This document shows positions 45,963 through 56,777 of a stretch of 64,000 nucleotides of DNA, one piece after another (positions within the stretch are counted from its first letter, which is position 1; each line of letters opens with the position of its first letter). The notes under the pieces were generated by a model. It did not search any database. It worked only from the letters and a program-made list of their open reading frames with translations, and was not told the DNA's origin. Position numbers and translations under genes: made by a program. This stretch comes from Whalleya microplaca (taxonomy: Eukaryota > Ascomycota > Sordariomycetes > Xylariales > Xylariaceae). The stretch lies in assembly GCA_022497155.1 (NCBI GenBank), contig MU385715.1:1240001-1304000 (forward strand), in the 5' to 3' direction.

Positions 45963-46740
45963 GTTGGGCTTTGGGAGGACTGTGGAAGTTTTGTTTGTTT
46001 GTTTGTTTGTTTGTTTGTTGCGGGTAGGGTGTAGTACAGATAGGGATGGATGGATATGTCTGTGTCGTAGTGTTTGTGGTCGTGTCGGCTGGATAGGGTA
46101 TCGAGGGTTCTTCAACAGTCCAACTGGGCAGTAATCGGAGGCAAGGGAAGGGTTGATGACGTTGGGTATCCTTTGGGAATGTCGGTCAGGAATATTCGGC
46201 CGGGTCGGAAAGGAGAGGCGACGTGTGTGGGTTTGGATTCCCACTCGGTTGCTGATGTGTTAGGCGTTCAGGTCTTGTATAGGTCTGCGCTGTTTTAACC
46301 GAGATCCTTTGGCCCCTCTACACACAGATATACCTATATACCTCTCTACCAAGGATAATATGCAAGTCAGGTTATAAGCCAGGCCAGTAAGTGAGATATC
46401 TCGTCTTTTGCTGGCTGCTGGTACTCGAGTCTTGTTGATCGTGTTGTGCGTGTCCGTTCGTCTTCTTTGCCAAAATGCAGAATGCAGTAATGATAACGCA
46501 ATAATGCAATGCTCTTCTTCAAAGCGAAGGCGGCCAGCGCTAAGTAACAAGGCAACAAATGATGTGTGTATGCAAAATCGTGCTCCTGTATGTATGTATT
46601 CGATGCCGAGAGAACAATGGGCGCAAGTCTCTTCTTTTTCAACAACGTGATCTCTTTGCGTCAAAGTGGTCCGGAAGATGGATATGTATGAGGGAGATCA
46701 ATCAATCAGAATATAGCAATTCTATGGCCGGCAACGGATA

Positions 46741-46822
46741 GTTGTGTGTGTGGTATGTGTGGTATGTGTGGTATGTGTGTGTATGTGTGTGTATGTGTGT
46801 GTATGTGTGTGTGTTGTATGTG
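46741..46822. repeat. GT-rich microsatellite
   Basis: Units of TGTGTGTGTGGTA then GTGTGTGTATGT repeated several times, an imperfect (GT)n array with interspersed TAT. No gene overlaps it. Confidence 0.85.
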
Positions 46823-47047
46823 AGGTCGTGCATCTGCATGAGATAAATACATAAAATAATAATAATAATATGTAGTTAGCTGGAGCCCTGTGTGCTGCTG
46901 GTGTGCTCGTCACTGGTGTAATGTATCGGCTCTGCGGGTGCGAGGTGCGAGGTGCAAGGTGCGAGGTAAAAATCCTGACGTCGAGGCACATTGGATAAGA
47001 TTCGCCTGATTGGACGCAACTGTGAGCGACAGTTGACAGGTTGACCT

Positions 47048-47100
47048 GGAGGGCTGGCGGGAGGGCTGGCGGGCTGGCGGGCGGGCTGGCGGGCTGTGGA
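47048..47100. repeat. GC-rich minisatellite
   Basis: Overlapping GGGCTGGCGG and GGCGGGCTGGCGGG units, ending at the G(A)GGGCTGGAGG block. Purine/pyrimidine asymmetry is strong, with G on the plus strand. Confidence 0.8.
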
Positions 47101-49247
47101 GGGCTGGAGGGGAAAAGAGGGAAAAGAGGGAAATCACTCGGCCTATCGGCCAATCGGCCAATCCCGGGTATTGCAAGCTGCGTTCGGCCGAGTGGGGTCC
47201 TCGTCCTTTGCTAATAGAGGGGTTCTGATAGGCCCATCCGTGAGCCATGCGTGGGCCATTCGGGACCATTCCCCAGCTTCAGGCCAACCACCCCTAGCCG
47301 TCCCCGACCAGCCCCTAATAAAACAGTCTAACAGCCACCAGCCACTAACCCCTACTAGCCCAACCAGAGGAACAAGATAAAACCGTTCGATCGATTGCTG
47401 ATCCAAGCTTCTCTTGGAACCGCATTGGGTGATACAGTCTCCTTTCCCCAGATTTTCATCCCTTTTCCCTGTCATCATCAGATCAGCCCAGCCCTGCCAG
47501 TCTGACATCCGATGTCTGTTGCTTCCCCAGGTTCGCAGGTTCGGCGACCTCAATTCGTGAGGGGGCGCGTTTCGGTCCGGCCTGCTGGTATCTTGACGCT
47601 GAGTCAAAATCAGTTGACGTGAATCTTGGCGAGCATTGGCGCCGCCTCGGTTGCGCGTAGTAAGCTCCAAGGTAACATCTGCCAGGCCAAGACCATAACC
47701 TGGAAAGACAGGCTTCACCAGTGGCCAACACAGTAACATGTCCTTTTGATTCATGCAGCTTTTTCAAGGCGGAGTGAGGATCAGAGTAACAATTGTAACC
47801 AATTGTTCTAATGAAAATACAAGCCAAGCCGTTATCATCGCGGGAGAGAGTGTTACTCCGTTGTACGTATTACTAAGGTACTCTGTTGCATCGGCCAGCA
47901 ACTCAGCCCAGGTTACAGTTTACAACCACTAATGATATACCTCTTTAATGTATGTGTAGAAAACAATCTAGTCACGGTCAAAACCAAGAATTAAACGATC
48001 AATATCTCGCATCTAGCTCCGATGTTAGCAATTGCTAAGCTTGTCTCCCGATCGATCGATAAATCCTTAGGACGGCTTAGCGATTTATTACCTACTTACA
48101 GTTTACAGGTGTATGCACGTGCATCCTCCCGTCTGCCAAATTTGCATACAGTGGCCCATAACTCTACAATCCCTGTGATGTAACTTTCAATGCCTGGGGA
48201 AAGATTAAATTACTCTGCTTCATATTCGCTAAGGTTGAGACCCAAGAGATTTCCAGGTTTAGAGTTTGTTCGGATTTGCTAGCTCGTTCAGCCGCCGAGT
48301 TTCAGGTTACACTCCGGTGCTAGGCCCCCCTTTTCCGCAGTCCCGATTCTAAGTACCCACTCCGACCTGCACATCCGTTCCGCGTCTCAGTCATGAATAA
48401 GGAAAGCTCCGCCTTCAATAAACGATACCGCAACAGACACGTCAGCTTCAGCTGCATATCATTGCTGTATAATATACTCCATCAATATACATACATATGA
48501 AAAGACGACAGAAATTAGTGAGCTCTCCATTATAGATATGAGATGCAGATTAAATTATAAACGCTTTATGCGAGTCAAACTGTAAGACATGAGTAATGGA
48601 TCCCCAGTCTGAAACCCAAAAGGGAAATATCCCAGACCGACCTCACAACCGGCGCCTCGACTAGCCTTGATGTTTCTTGCCGCCCTTGCCCAGGTCAAAG
48701 GAGGTCGCACCGCATGCCCCCATGTAACAGCACAACGGAGATATAGCACCTTGCATGACACGCACCGCGAGGACCTCCACCTCTGCCCTCTAGACCTCTC
48801 CTGTAATCCTTCGTCACTAATGCCGTTGCATACGTCTTTGATTTCGATGCCTTCGACCCGTAGTCCATATTGTAGATTATGTATGCCAAGATTCGACGCG
48901 TCAATATCGTCAACATGCAGATGAATGGAGTTGAGTGGATATTTCTGGATATAATGGTATATTACATTGAAATCTACTATTGATGGAGAGCTTAAGAGAC
49001 AAGAGCTATTGATAGTAAGTTTTTGGCGAGCTTCAGATGAAGGACCCAAGAACTAAGAAAGTAAACCCACTTTTGGAAAAGGTATGAATTTGATCTCTAT
49101 GGAGACCTGAAACTTCTCCAAAGGTGTAGAAAGAAAAGATCTCATACTATGGTGTAGATAAATTGCTACCGCTACGGCTAGAGATATGATGTTTTCTCAT
49201 TTTTTCTCCTATGATGATAACATCAGGGGGAGGGGGGGGTGGGGGGT

Positions 49248-49257
49248 NNNNNNNNNN
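49248..49257. other. Assembly gap (10 N)
   Basis: Ten N directly after a G-rich run (GGGGGAGGGGGGGGTGGGGGGT). The run probably stopped sequencing or assembly; the true length here is unknown. Confidence 0.98.
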
Positions 49258-49916
49258 AGTTGGGGTTGAAAAATCTCCAATAAATATAGCAATATTAGAA
49301 AGGGGTAAACCACTGAGTTCCCTCGGGTGTTCAAGTCAGTTTATATATGATTACAGAACAGCCTAACATACCTGTTCAATTCGGTAACTAGAAACAGCCT
49401 TAGAAATTGAGGCGGAGCGGGCTGCCAGCCTCGAAGAGGAAACCGAGAGTTTCTTGCACGTGGAGGCAGATTATATTCTGTCATATTGACTATAGGTTGT
49501 ACTCAAGGGTCTAACTACTTTGTAGGTTTTCAGGTTGATCTTATATATGGTTAGGTAATTTATCACTTAGTTAATCTTGCTCAGTCTCTAATAGGTGGTT
49601 ATTATTACTAGCTCCCTCCAACATCAAAGGTGTCAATCATCTGACTGACAATTTAGTAAGTATCTATTAGTCTTTGTGAAGTTATTTAACTGCTACGATG
49701 TATAAGTATTGTGCTTGCTGTATCTTGCCGTTCTTGTACCCCTCCATCACCACTCAATCATCCTTGATTCAAACATTTCTCTGATGTATAGAGGGAAGAT
49801 ATTGATCTTTTGAAATACAAGTGTAAAAATATAAACCTCAATAGAGTGTCAAATACTCCCAAGTACTCGACACCCGCTCATACATATCATAAAAACCTGA
49901 GAAGCATATAGTCAGA

Positions 49917-50969
49917 CTAGATCTCCGAATCATACATTTTACCACCAGCCGCCAGATCGAATGCAATACAATCCTTCAACCCGCAGACCTCAAAAATCTT
50001 CTTGGGCGATATATTCTGCGTGCTCAGCGATGGGGTGCCGGTTTCCACCAACCTTTTGGCCAATCTCGACACCGTCTCGTACACCGGCAACAGCGCGAAG
50101 CCCGGGAATATGATGATCTTGAACCCCAGCTCCCGCGCCTCCGCGGCCGACAGCTCGGGCGACACGCCGCCGCTGACGCAGTTGAAGAGCACGGGCGTCG
50201 GCGCTAGATCTGCACAGATCTGCCTGCCCTGCTCCTTCGTCGTGATGCCCTCCAGGAACACGACGTCCGCCCCGGCTGCGACGGCCTTCTTGAGCCTGTT
50301 ACGGGACTCGTCGTATCCGAGAGACTGCAGAGCATCGGTCCTGGCGATGAGGACGATATCGCCCTGTTCTCTCTCGCGGGCTAGGTAGGCCGCCCGGATC
50401 CGCGATACGAACTCGTCTTCTGATACGAGTTGCTTGCCGAGTAAGTGCCCGCACCTCTTGGTCTGCACCTGGTCTTCGAGGTGGAGGGCTGCTACGCCTG
50501 CTTTGATGTATTGAGATACTGTGCGGCCTACCATCAGTGGGCCTTTGATACAAGACAGTTAGCTAAACTTCAGCAAGGGCGACTGTAATGAACTCACCTC
50601 CGTAACCGGTATCAGCATCCGCAATGAGAGGGATAGATGGGTCAAGCGAGGCTATCACGGAGGCAGAGTCTCTCATGTCGTTTAGCGTAGCAACTCCTAA
50701 GTCAGGCATGCCAAGTCGAGACATCGTGACACCAGCCCCAGTCTATTTTCACAACCTGTATTAGCAGCAAATTCTTATATTCTCGCTTGGGTGACTTGTA
50801 CCATGTATAGGCATTTGTGTCCTGCATCAACCGCAATCCGTGCAGTAAACCCATCATACACACCAGGAGCCACCACAATCTCCCCTGGGGTACTGAGCGC
50901 CTTGCGAAGATTGTCTACAGCTGAAAGTTGACGTGCATTTGGTGATGCGGTTCCGTTAGTGGTGGCCAT
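49917..50969 (-). CDS. Isocitrate lyase/PEP mutase-family carbon-carbon lyase
   Basis: A protein of the isocitrate lyase / phosphoenolpyruvate mutase superfamily (TIM-barrel, Mg2+). Three exons on the minus strand, 50969-50802, 50742-50598 and 50542-49917, give 312 residues. Visible motifs: APGVYDGFTARIAVDAG near the start, DADTGYGGP (Mg2+-binding Asp pair), HLEDQVQTKRCGHLLGKQLV with the KRCGH active-site loop, LIARTDAL and VFLEGIT. KRCGH and the short length match the methylisocitrate lyase / oxaloacetate hydrolase / 2,3-dimethylmalate lyase branch rather than glyoxylate-cycle isocitrate lyase. The exact substrate cannot be decided here. It is divergent, 391 bp away, from an aconitase-family hydro-lyase, which suggests they act on the same type of branched di- or tricarboxylic acid. 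Confidence 0.9.
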
Positions 50970-51360
50970 TTTGCGCTGCCGTCGTGTCGGGGTTGGCGAT
51001 GAGGCTCTTTACTGATAACTTGATAATTGAGTGCAATGTCATGAGAAGTTGATAATGAGGCAAGCCAATTATATACTGACAGTTACAGCCGAAGAAAGTT
51101 TACAAAGTGACTTATTCTCCCCGATTAAGGGGGGCTGCGACCGGGCACATCGGCGAGCTTGCCGATGTTCGCCGGACTCTGGCCGATTCCCCGACTACGT
51201 GGCACCGATGGAAGGCAGGTCGGCACCGAGACGCATATGTTCTTGGTTATAAATCAGATTAAATACATTGGTCGAGAGGGTATCAATATTCTATGTAAAG
51301 TTCATCTTAATACACTCAAATACCTCCATCCCAAGTTCATGCCTAACAGCTTGTTCAGTC
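50970..51360. promoter_or_regulatory. Bidirectional promoter with CGG/CCG palindromes
   Basis: The shared upstream region of the lyase and hydro-lyase genes. Two inverted CGG elements stand out: the near-palindrome ATCGGCGAGCTTGCCGAT (51149-51166) and TCGGCACCGA (51220-51229). Inverted CGG triplets are what Zn2Cys6 regulators bind; one such regulator is encoded 8 kb away. The link is inference. Confidence 0.45.
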
Positions 51361-54126
51361 ATGGCGATAACCTCTCCTAACGTTGCTTCAACTGCCGGCT
51401 TTGTCGACGAACTCAGCAAACTTCTCAATACATCGAGAGGAGTGGATTTAGGCAATGCGACAAGCATAGGTAAGGTTATTGGTATAGCTACTACCAGCCA
51501 GATTGGGCGACTGACTTCATCAGATGCGACTACACCATTGCACGCTTTGGCGCAATGTATAACAAAACTCCAATCTATTAACTATCAACGCGAAGCAGAA
51601 GCAATTCAAAATGTTTTAGACATTGCTCAGACACCACCAGACTATGGTGGTTTGGGTCTAGATTTAGACTCGGATCTCAGTGGCAACGATGTCAAGGAAT
51701 TGGGGTTTCTGATTTCTGCCTGTGAGTTGTGTAATCGAGCGCAGGAACGCAGTAATCTTTGAGATAATATCTAACTATTACGTGAAGGGTTAGAATCCCT
51801 CAATTCAGCTGATAAAGTCTACAAGGGAGAAGTCGCCGTAGGACGGGTCAAGCCGCCGGGAAGACCACCGATGACACTGACGGAGAAGATATTCGCTATT
51901 CACGACATCGAACCGAAGGGCTATGTCAGGACTGGAGAAACTATAAGGGTATCTATTGATTGGATCATGGCGTCCGAGGCTTCTTGGAGCAGCATGGAAC
52001 AGACATACGATAACCTCGGTCAACCTGGCGTCTTCCGAAACGATCGGTTCTGGCTTGCCGGTGATCATGTTGTTGATCCTAGGGTAAACAATGACCCCAT
52101 AATTTCTAGGCTCATCAAGTCCTCTGAGAGAGCAAAGAAAGTCTTCAAGATGACCGAGTACCAAGGAATGAACGTACGTCATACCCTTCAAGCTTGCGAA
52201 CAGGCACTAAAGTAATCCCCTAGTACACGATTATGCACACAGAGTTCTACAGAGAGCGTGCACAGCCTGGAATGTTGATCATCGGTGCCGATTCACACAC
52301 ATGCTCATCTGGTGCTAATGGGTGTCTCTCTATAGGCCTGGGAGCGGCGGACGTGACTATGGGGCTAGTGACAGGAACCACATGGTTCAAGGTTCCTGAG
52401 GTAGTCAACATCCGATTCACCGGCAAACCTGGCAGAGGCATTGGTGGAAAAGATGTTATACTTTATGTGTTGCAGCAGCTCAAGCGAAACACGGTTGCCG
52501 CAGACCGAGTTGTTGAATACACTGGGCCAGGCCTTAAATACCTATCCCCTGACGCTAGGTTTGCTATAGCGAACATGACGACGGAGTTTGGGGGCATCAC
52601 AGGCATATTCGTACCGGACCATGTCACAAAAAGCTTTATCGACTCCCGCAAAGTTGCTCGACATCGAAACGGGTCTCACTATTTTCGGCCTGACCAGAAC
52701 GCCGTCTATGCCGAGACGCACGAGATCGATCTTTCGAGGGCGGAGCCAAGTATTGCCAAGTATCCGAACCCAGATGATGTAGTTTCCGTTACGGAAGTGC
52801 TGGATACGGAGCTAGACGGCTGCTTCATTGGAGCTTGTACGACCGCAGAGGAGGATATCATATTGGGTGCTCTAGTACTTGATCAAGGACTGAAGAATGG
52901 CCTGAGGCCTGTCTCCAAAGGAAAGAGAAAGGTTGTACCGGGATCTCGGCCCATCACAGACATGCTACGCAAGACCGGACTTGCAGAAGTATACGAACAA
53001 GCCGGATTTGAGATCGGAATCCCAGGGTGCAGTTACTGTGTGGGGATGTCGGCTGATAAGGCTGGAGAAGGGGAAGTCTGGTTATCATCTCAGAACAGGA
53101 ACTTCGTGAACAGAATGGGAAAAGGTAAATGTGATGTACGTTGCTACATTGTAACCAGACTGACTTGAAACAGGGTCAATCGGGAATCTCGGTTCTGCTG
53201 CCACTGTTGCTGCCTCGTCGTTCTCCATGAGAATCACCAATCCGCAATCCCTCATCGACCACATTGACCCAGTGTACTGGGGGAGCCTAAAGGGCCGAGG
53301 ATCACTAAGGAATTCAGCAGGTCCAGAGCCAGATTATGTCGAACCGGCATCTCCACCACCAGCGACAAAGCTGCCCGACGTACCCCAAAACCTGAGTCCT
53401 AATGCTTCAAGCCACTCCAGTGAAGCGTTACACCTAGGACATGAGCGGGGACCGGTAATTCGAGGCAAGGTGTATCAGCTGGGTGATTTCATCGATACTG
53501 ATGCGGTAAGGCATTATCCGTGCAAGTAAATGCTCCAGATTTTCGAAATCGCTGATTATGAAATAGCTTGCCCCAGCGCAATTTCTTGTCTCTTCGAGAA
53601 CTAACGAGGCACTTGGGACACATTGTCTAGAATTCACGCATCCAGATTTTCGGAGAAGCGTTGCAGAGGGCTACAACATCGTCGTGGCCGGCAAGGCTTT
53701 CGGTTGTGGCTCGTCTCGGGAACAGGCAGTTTCTGCATTGCTGGGTGAGTCTTCGACGACTATATCGACCCTTATTATTACTAATTGCCTGTAGGATGCG
53801 GCGTGCAGTGTGTGATTGCAAAGTCTTTCGCGTTCATATATAGCCGTAACCAGCCGAGCCTTGGGTTGCTCGGAATTTCCATCAGCGACGACGCCTTCTT
53901 TGAAGCTGCCCAATTTGGTACCGATATAGTGGTAGATGAGAATCGAAACGTGATTAAGGTACATGAAAAGGAGTTTCCGTTTCAGCTCAGTGGCATGGAG
54001 AAAGAGTTGGTGAACTTGGGGGGGATCACTCCCGCCTTTATGAAGTTCGGAAAACAGGTTTTCGACGCTCTTTGCTCAAATGTACACACCATAAGTGTTG
54101 AGCATAGTCAGCCGATGCAATGGTAA
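51361..54126 (+). CDS. Aconitase-family hydro-lyase (fused LeuC-LeuD type) with N-terminal extension
   Basis: A [4Fe-4S] hydro-lyase of the isopropylmalate dehydratase/homoaconitase branch. I read six exons: 51361-51721, 51788-52173, 52224-53124, 53174-53505, 53567-53744 and 53795-54126 (829 residues). The aconitase core starts near residue 147 ([14 protein letters not shown]). Cluster cysteines are present: [24 protein letters not shown] and PGCSYCVGM. The swivel domain follows after a Pro-rich linker, with [13 protein letters not shown] as substrate loop. The first ~145 residues ([18 protein letters not shown]..., with [20 protein letters not shown]) are helical and not part of the known fold. 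The join at 51721/51788 uses a GTGAGT donor, a CTAAC branch point and an AAG acceptor; if wrong, the core alone could start at 51871 with 681 residues. The substrate is unknown. Confidence 0.82.
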
Positions 54127-55478
54127 CTAGTGAGAGGCGGACAATAGACATCGACGAGAAATGTGATGGTATACATTCCCTAGAGTGTATCGTAGATAGT
54201 GTGTTAGGTAGCAAGGGACTTGATGTAATGGTAATTTGATCGAACTCCTTGTACTCACGTACTCACAGCTTTGCAGAAAAGTCGTTTTTGGTACTTATTA
54301 TCTTATACCTAAACATGGCATTGCAACGTCTTTACTTAAACCATAGTAGGAATAACGGCCGAGCGCAGAGTTACCAACAATTGAATTTAATCAAGTTATC
54401 GTTATTTTGAATTGGATTGATGTTGCCCACGAATGAATTGAAAAGTCAGTCGCTGGCATACACCATTTTTCTCCTGAAGCCCCTAAATATCTTGCCAAGC
54501 CTCTTGCTGTTCTTGGGATTAATTATCGCCACTTATCTACATCGTCATGATATCGGCATTTCGGACAAACGAAAAGCTTTTAGAGAGTCTATTCATGAGT
54601 AAGTTAGATATATAGATCTGAAGGAAAACTTTTGTTAGGAAATGAACAGATATAGCCAAGTTGCTAACTTAGAGGAGGCTTGCAGACGTGATAGTGACTA
54701 ACACTTAACAAGGGGTAGTAACACGGGTCATAAGGCAGCTGATATAAGGGCATGATAATCAATTCATATAGGAAATACAACTTGAACTAATTCTTCAAAG
54801 TCAAGTTAAGTTAATCAAAATAATATATTGAATTTTCGGAACTGCCTGAGCGGTAACTTCTACCTCGTATTTGGTTGGGGGTACGGATTTGTCGTTGCTA
54901 GTTAAGACCTGAAACAGGGCTCTTTTCAGTAATGTGCTCCATTTACAGCGAGTAGCTCAATGATTCGTGGGTGTTGTAGCAATCCGTCAGCATGCCTAGG
55001 TACTAACTTAGCGTGGATACACATGCTAAGCGTGCCTAACCCTTAGGTATCCTTTTCAGATTTGACAGCATCTCAGACCTGCTTGAGCAAAGTGCATGGG
55101 GCTAGTAAATTTGATATCCAAGCATCCATCATTCTAGGATATATACAGAGGAGTAAAGCCTCGTAAGGCGTATGCTTCAAGTGTAGCTCCTGAAGAAGCC
55201 GGCCCGGGCGCTAAATGTAGCTACCTACCTACCGATCGACCGCCTAAGCAATAATAACAGAGACTTGAATAGACTTATTAAGTACACACTCTCGCTCTAA
55301 CTCCCATATACACATATATATGTCTATTGAACTTTCCTCCTGTTTTCTCCTTGTTAAGAGAGTATTGGAAGAAAACAAGTAAATCTCTTTTTACGTCAAG
55401 TCAAAGTGTCTTTTGAATATTGACGGCACCACATTGATGGTCGAGATATAAACCAGCTTCAGTTTTCTTGACTCTAAT
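54127..55478. other. Intergenic, no gene seen
   Basis: 1.35 kb of AT-rich sequence with short frames only (a 61-codon hydrophobic frame at 54417-54602 is not convincing). GTACGTATAT-type TATA words and CTACCTACCTACC near 55221 are simple sequence. No gene. Confidence 0.5.
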
Positions 55479-56777
55479 TCACTTACTTAGTATCTCAATA
55501 GAGGCTGCTAAATCTTCTAGAACCTTTCGTGCCATAGACACCCCGGATTTGGGAGGCATCGAGATCTCCAACTTACACTCCGATCCGGTCGGATACGCCG
55601 TGACCCGCGTGCATCCGGGGGCATCTGCCTCACCAGAATCCTGGACAGGATCGAGGCGAATTCTATTTCCTTCCAGAAGGGCGAACGAATCCTCTGCCAC
55701 ATTCTGGTAGTGGACCGTGCTACCATAGGAAGTCTCTGCCGACCAGTCGGTACAGTGCTTGACGATCTCGGAGAGGCCGAGCGATTCATGCAGCAGACCT
55801 CGGACGAACTGGTCCTGTAGTTCGTCCAGTAGATGGCGATGGTTTGGTTCACGAATCGTAGCTCGCACTGGGATGTAGTTGATACACGGGCCAACCACGT
55901 GGCTGTAGCTAGTGTCGTAGCCGTTGCGACCGCTCACAAGTCGTCCGAACACCACATCTGCCGTCCCTAGCAGCGAAGACAGGACACGGGCTCAGCTGGC
56001 GTAAAGTATCGTAGCGGCCGTGATGCCGTCTTGGGCTTTGGGGGTGGGAACGATGATGGATACTTTGGTCCGATCCATGAGTCCAGAGTGGTCATTGCAG
56101 CCGTCAAGGTCGTGAGGGCCGACACTCATGCTTCCTCCTCGCAGGATTTCCCGCCAGTACTGGTAGTCGGCGGCCGTGCGTACCATAGACGAATGAATAA
56201 ACTGAGAGAAAGCACCTAGGCGAGGAGGTGCGCCTTGCTTGTATAAGGCGGCTAGGGTGTCGGCAATCAGCGCCAAGCTGATGCCGTCATAATGGGCGTG
56301 TGACATTTGCATAATCAACCGTGTCTCGTTCGTGAGAGGCTTGTGGAAGATCGAAAAGGCTGTAAGTGATTGGTCGGGCGAGAGACCCCGAGCCAGGTCG
56401 TCCCTAAAAAACGATTGCATAGCCGCATCAACAGATCCCTGGACCTCTTGAACCCTAATATCGGGTTGAATTTCGCTCATAACCACGGCATGCAGGGCGG
56501 ATCCTGCGGTAGCTGAGACGAAAACGGTCCTGAAAATCTCAATAACATCATATAATTCTGCACAGGCTTTGCGGAGCCTCGACACGGATACGCCATTCAT
56601 GTCCATAGAAAAGAATCCCCATTCAGCTTGCGGTCGCAACTCTGCACATTTTATGCTGTGTTGCTGGAACTCAGTGACGGGCAAGATCTCGACGATACGG
56701 TCTTCTGTACAACCGAGCTTGTCGGCAATCTGGTGTCGTGATACAGTGATCGATAGTATCATAACTGGAGTCTCCAA
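55479..56777 (-). pseudogene. Orphan NRPS condensation domain, broken by one stop
   Basis: One continuous minus-strand frame of about 433 codons reads as a complete condensation (C) domain of the fungal NRPS terminal type: EILPVTEFQQHSIKC at the start, MSHAHYDGISL (HHxxxDG motif with the first His replaced) around residue 165, YWREILRG, DVVFGRLVSGRN, and VGPCINYIPVRATI. It is interrupted by a single in-frame TGA at 55992-55994, inside the segment ILYAS*ARVLSSLLGT, where related domains normally carry a Trp; a one-base change would explain it. No adenylation, thiolation or other NRPS domain is next to it, and an in-frame stop lies just upstream of the frame. It is either a remnant of a lost NRPS or a recently inactivated stand-alone C-domain acyltransferase-like gene. 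The first in-frame ATG is at 56762. Confidence 0.8.

Larger units (their letters stand above)
45963..49916. other. Gene-poor region with simple repeats
   Basis: Nearly 4 kb with no gene I can support. Contents: a (GTTT)n tract at about 45990-46018; a GT/GTGTAT microsatellite at about 46741-46822; an (AAT)n tract near 46855-46868; a GGCGGGCT/GGCTGGCGGG minisatellite at about 47048-47100. Long frames on the minus strand at 47143-47754 and 48555-49049 are compositionally odd and lack recognisable domains; a GC-rich, Arg/Cys-rich reading at 48695-48916 could in principle be a small peptide gene but I cannot support it. Confidence 0.5.

Noticed and set aside
47143..47754. 203-codon minus-strand frame
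   Set aside because: No recognisable domain, overlaps other frames and runs into the GC-rich minisatellite area. Not supportable as a gene.
48555..49049. 164-codon minus-strand frame with an Arg/Cys-rich middle
   Set aside because: Could be a small-peptide gene, but the frame choice is arbitrary, with another frame equally open, and I see no signal peptide or family match.
54417..54602. 61-codon hydrophobic frame
   Set aside because: One possible membrane helix but no support from neighbours, splice sites or family resemblance.
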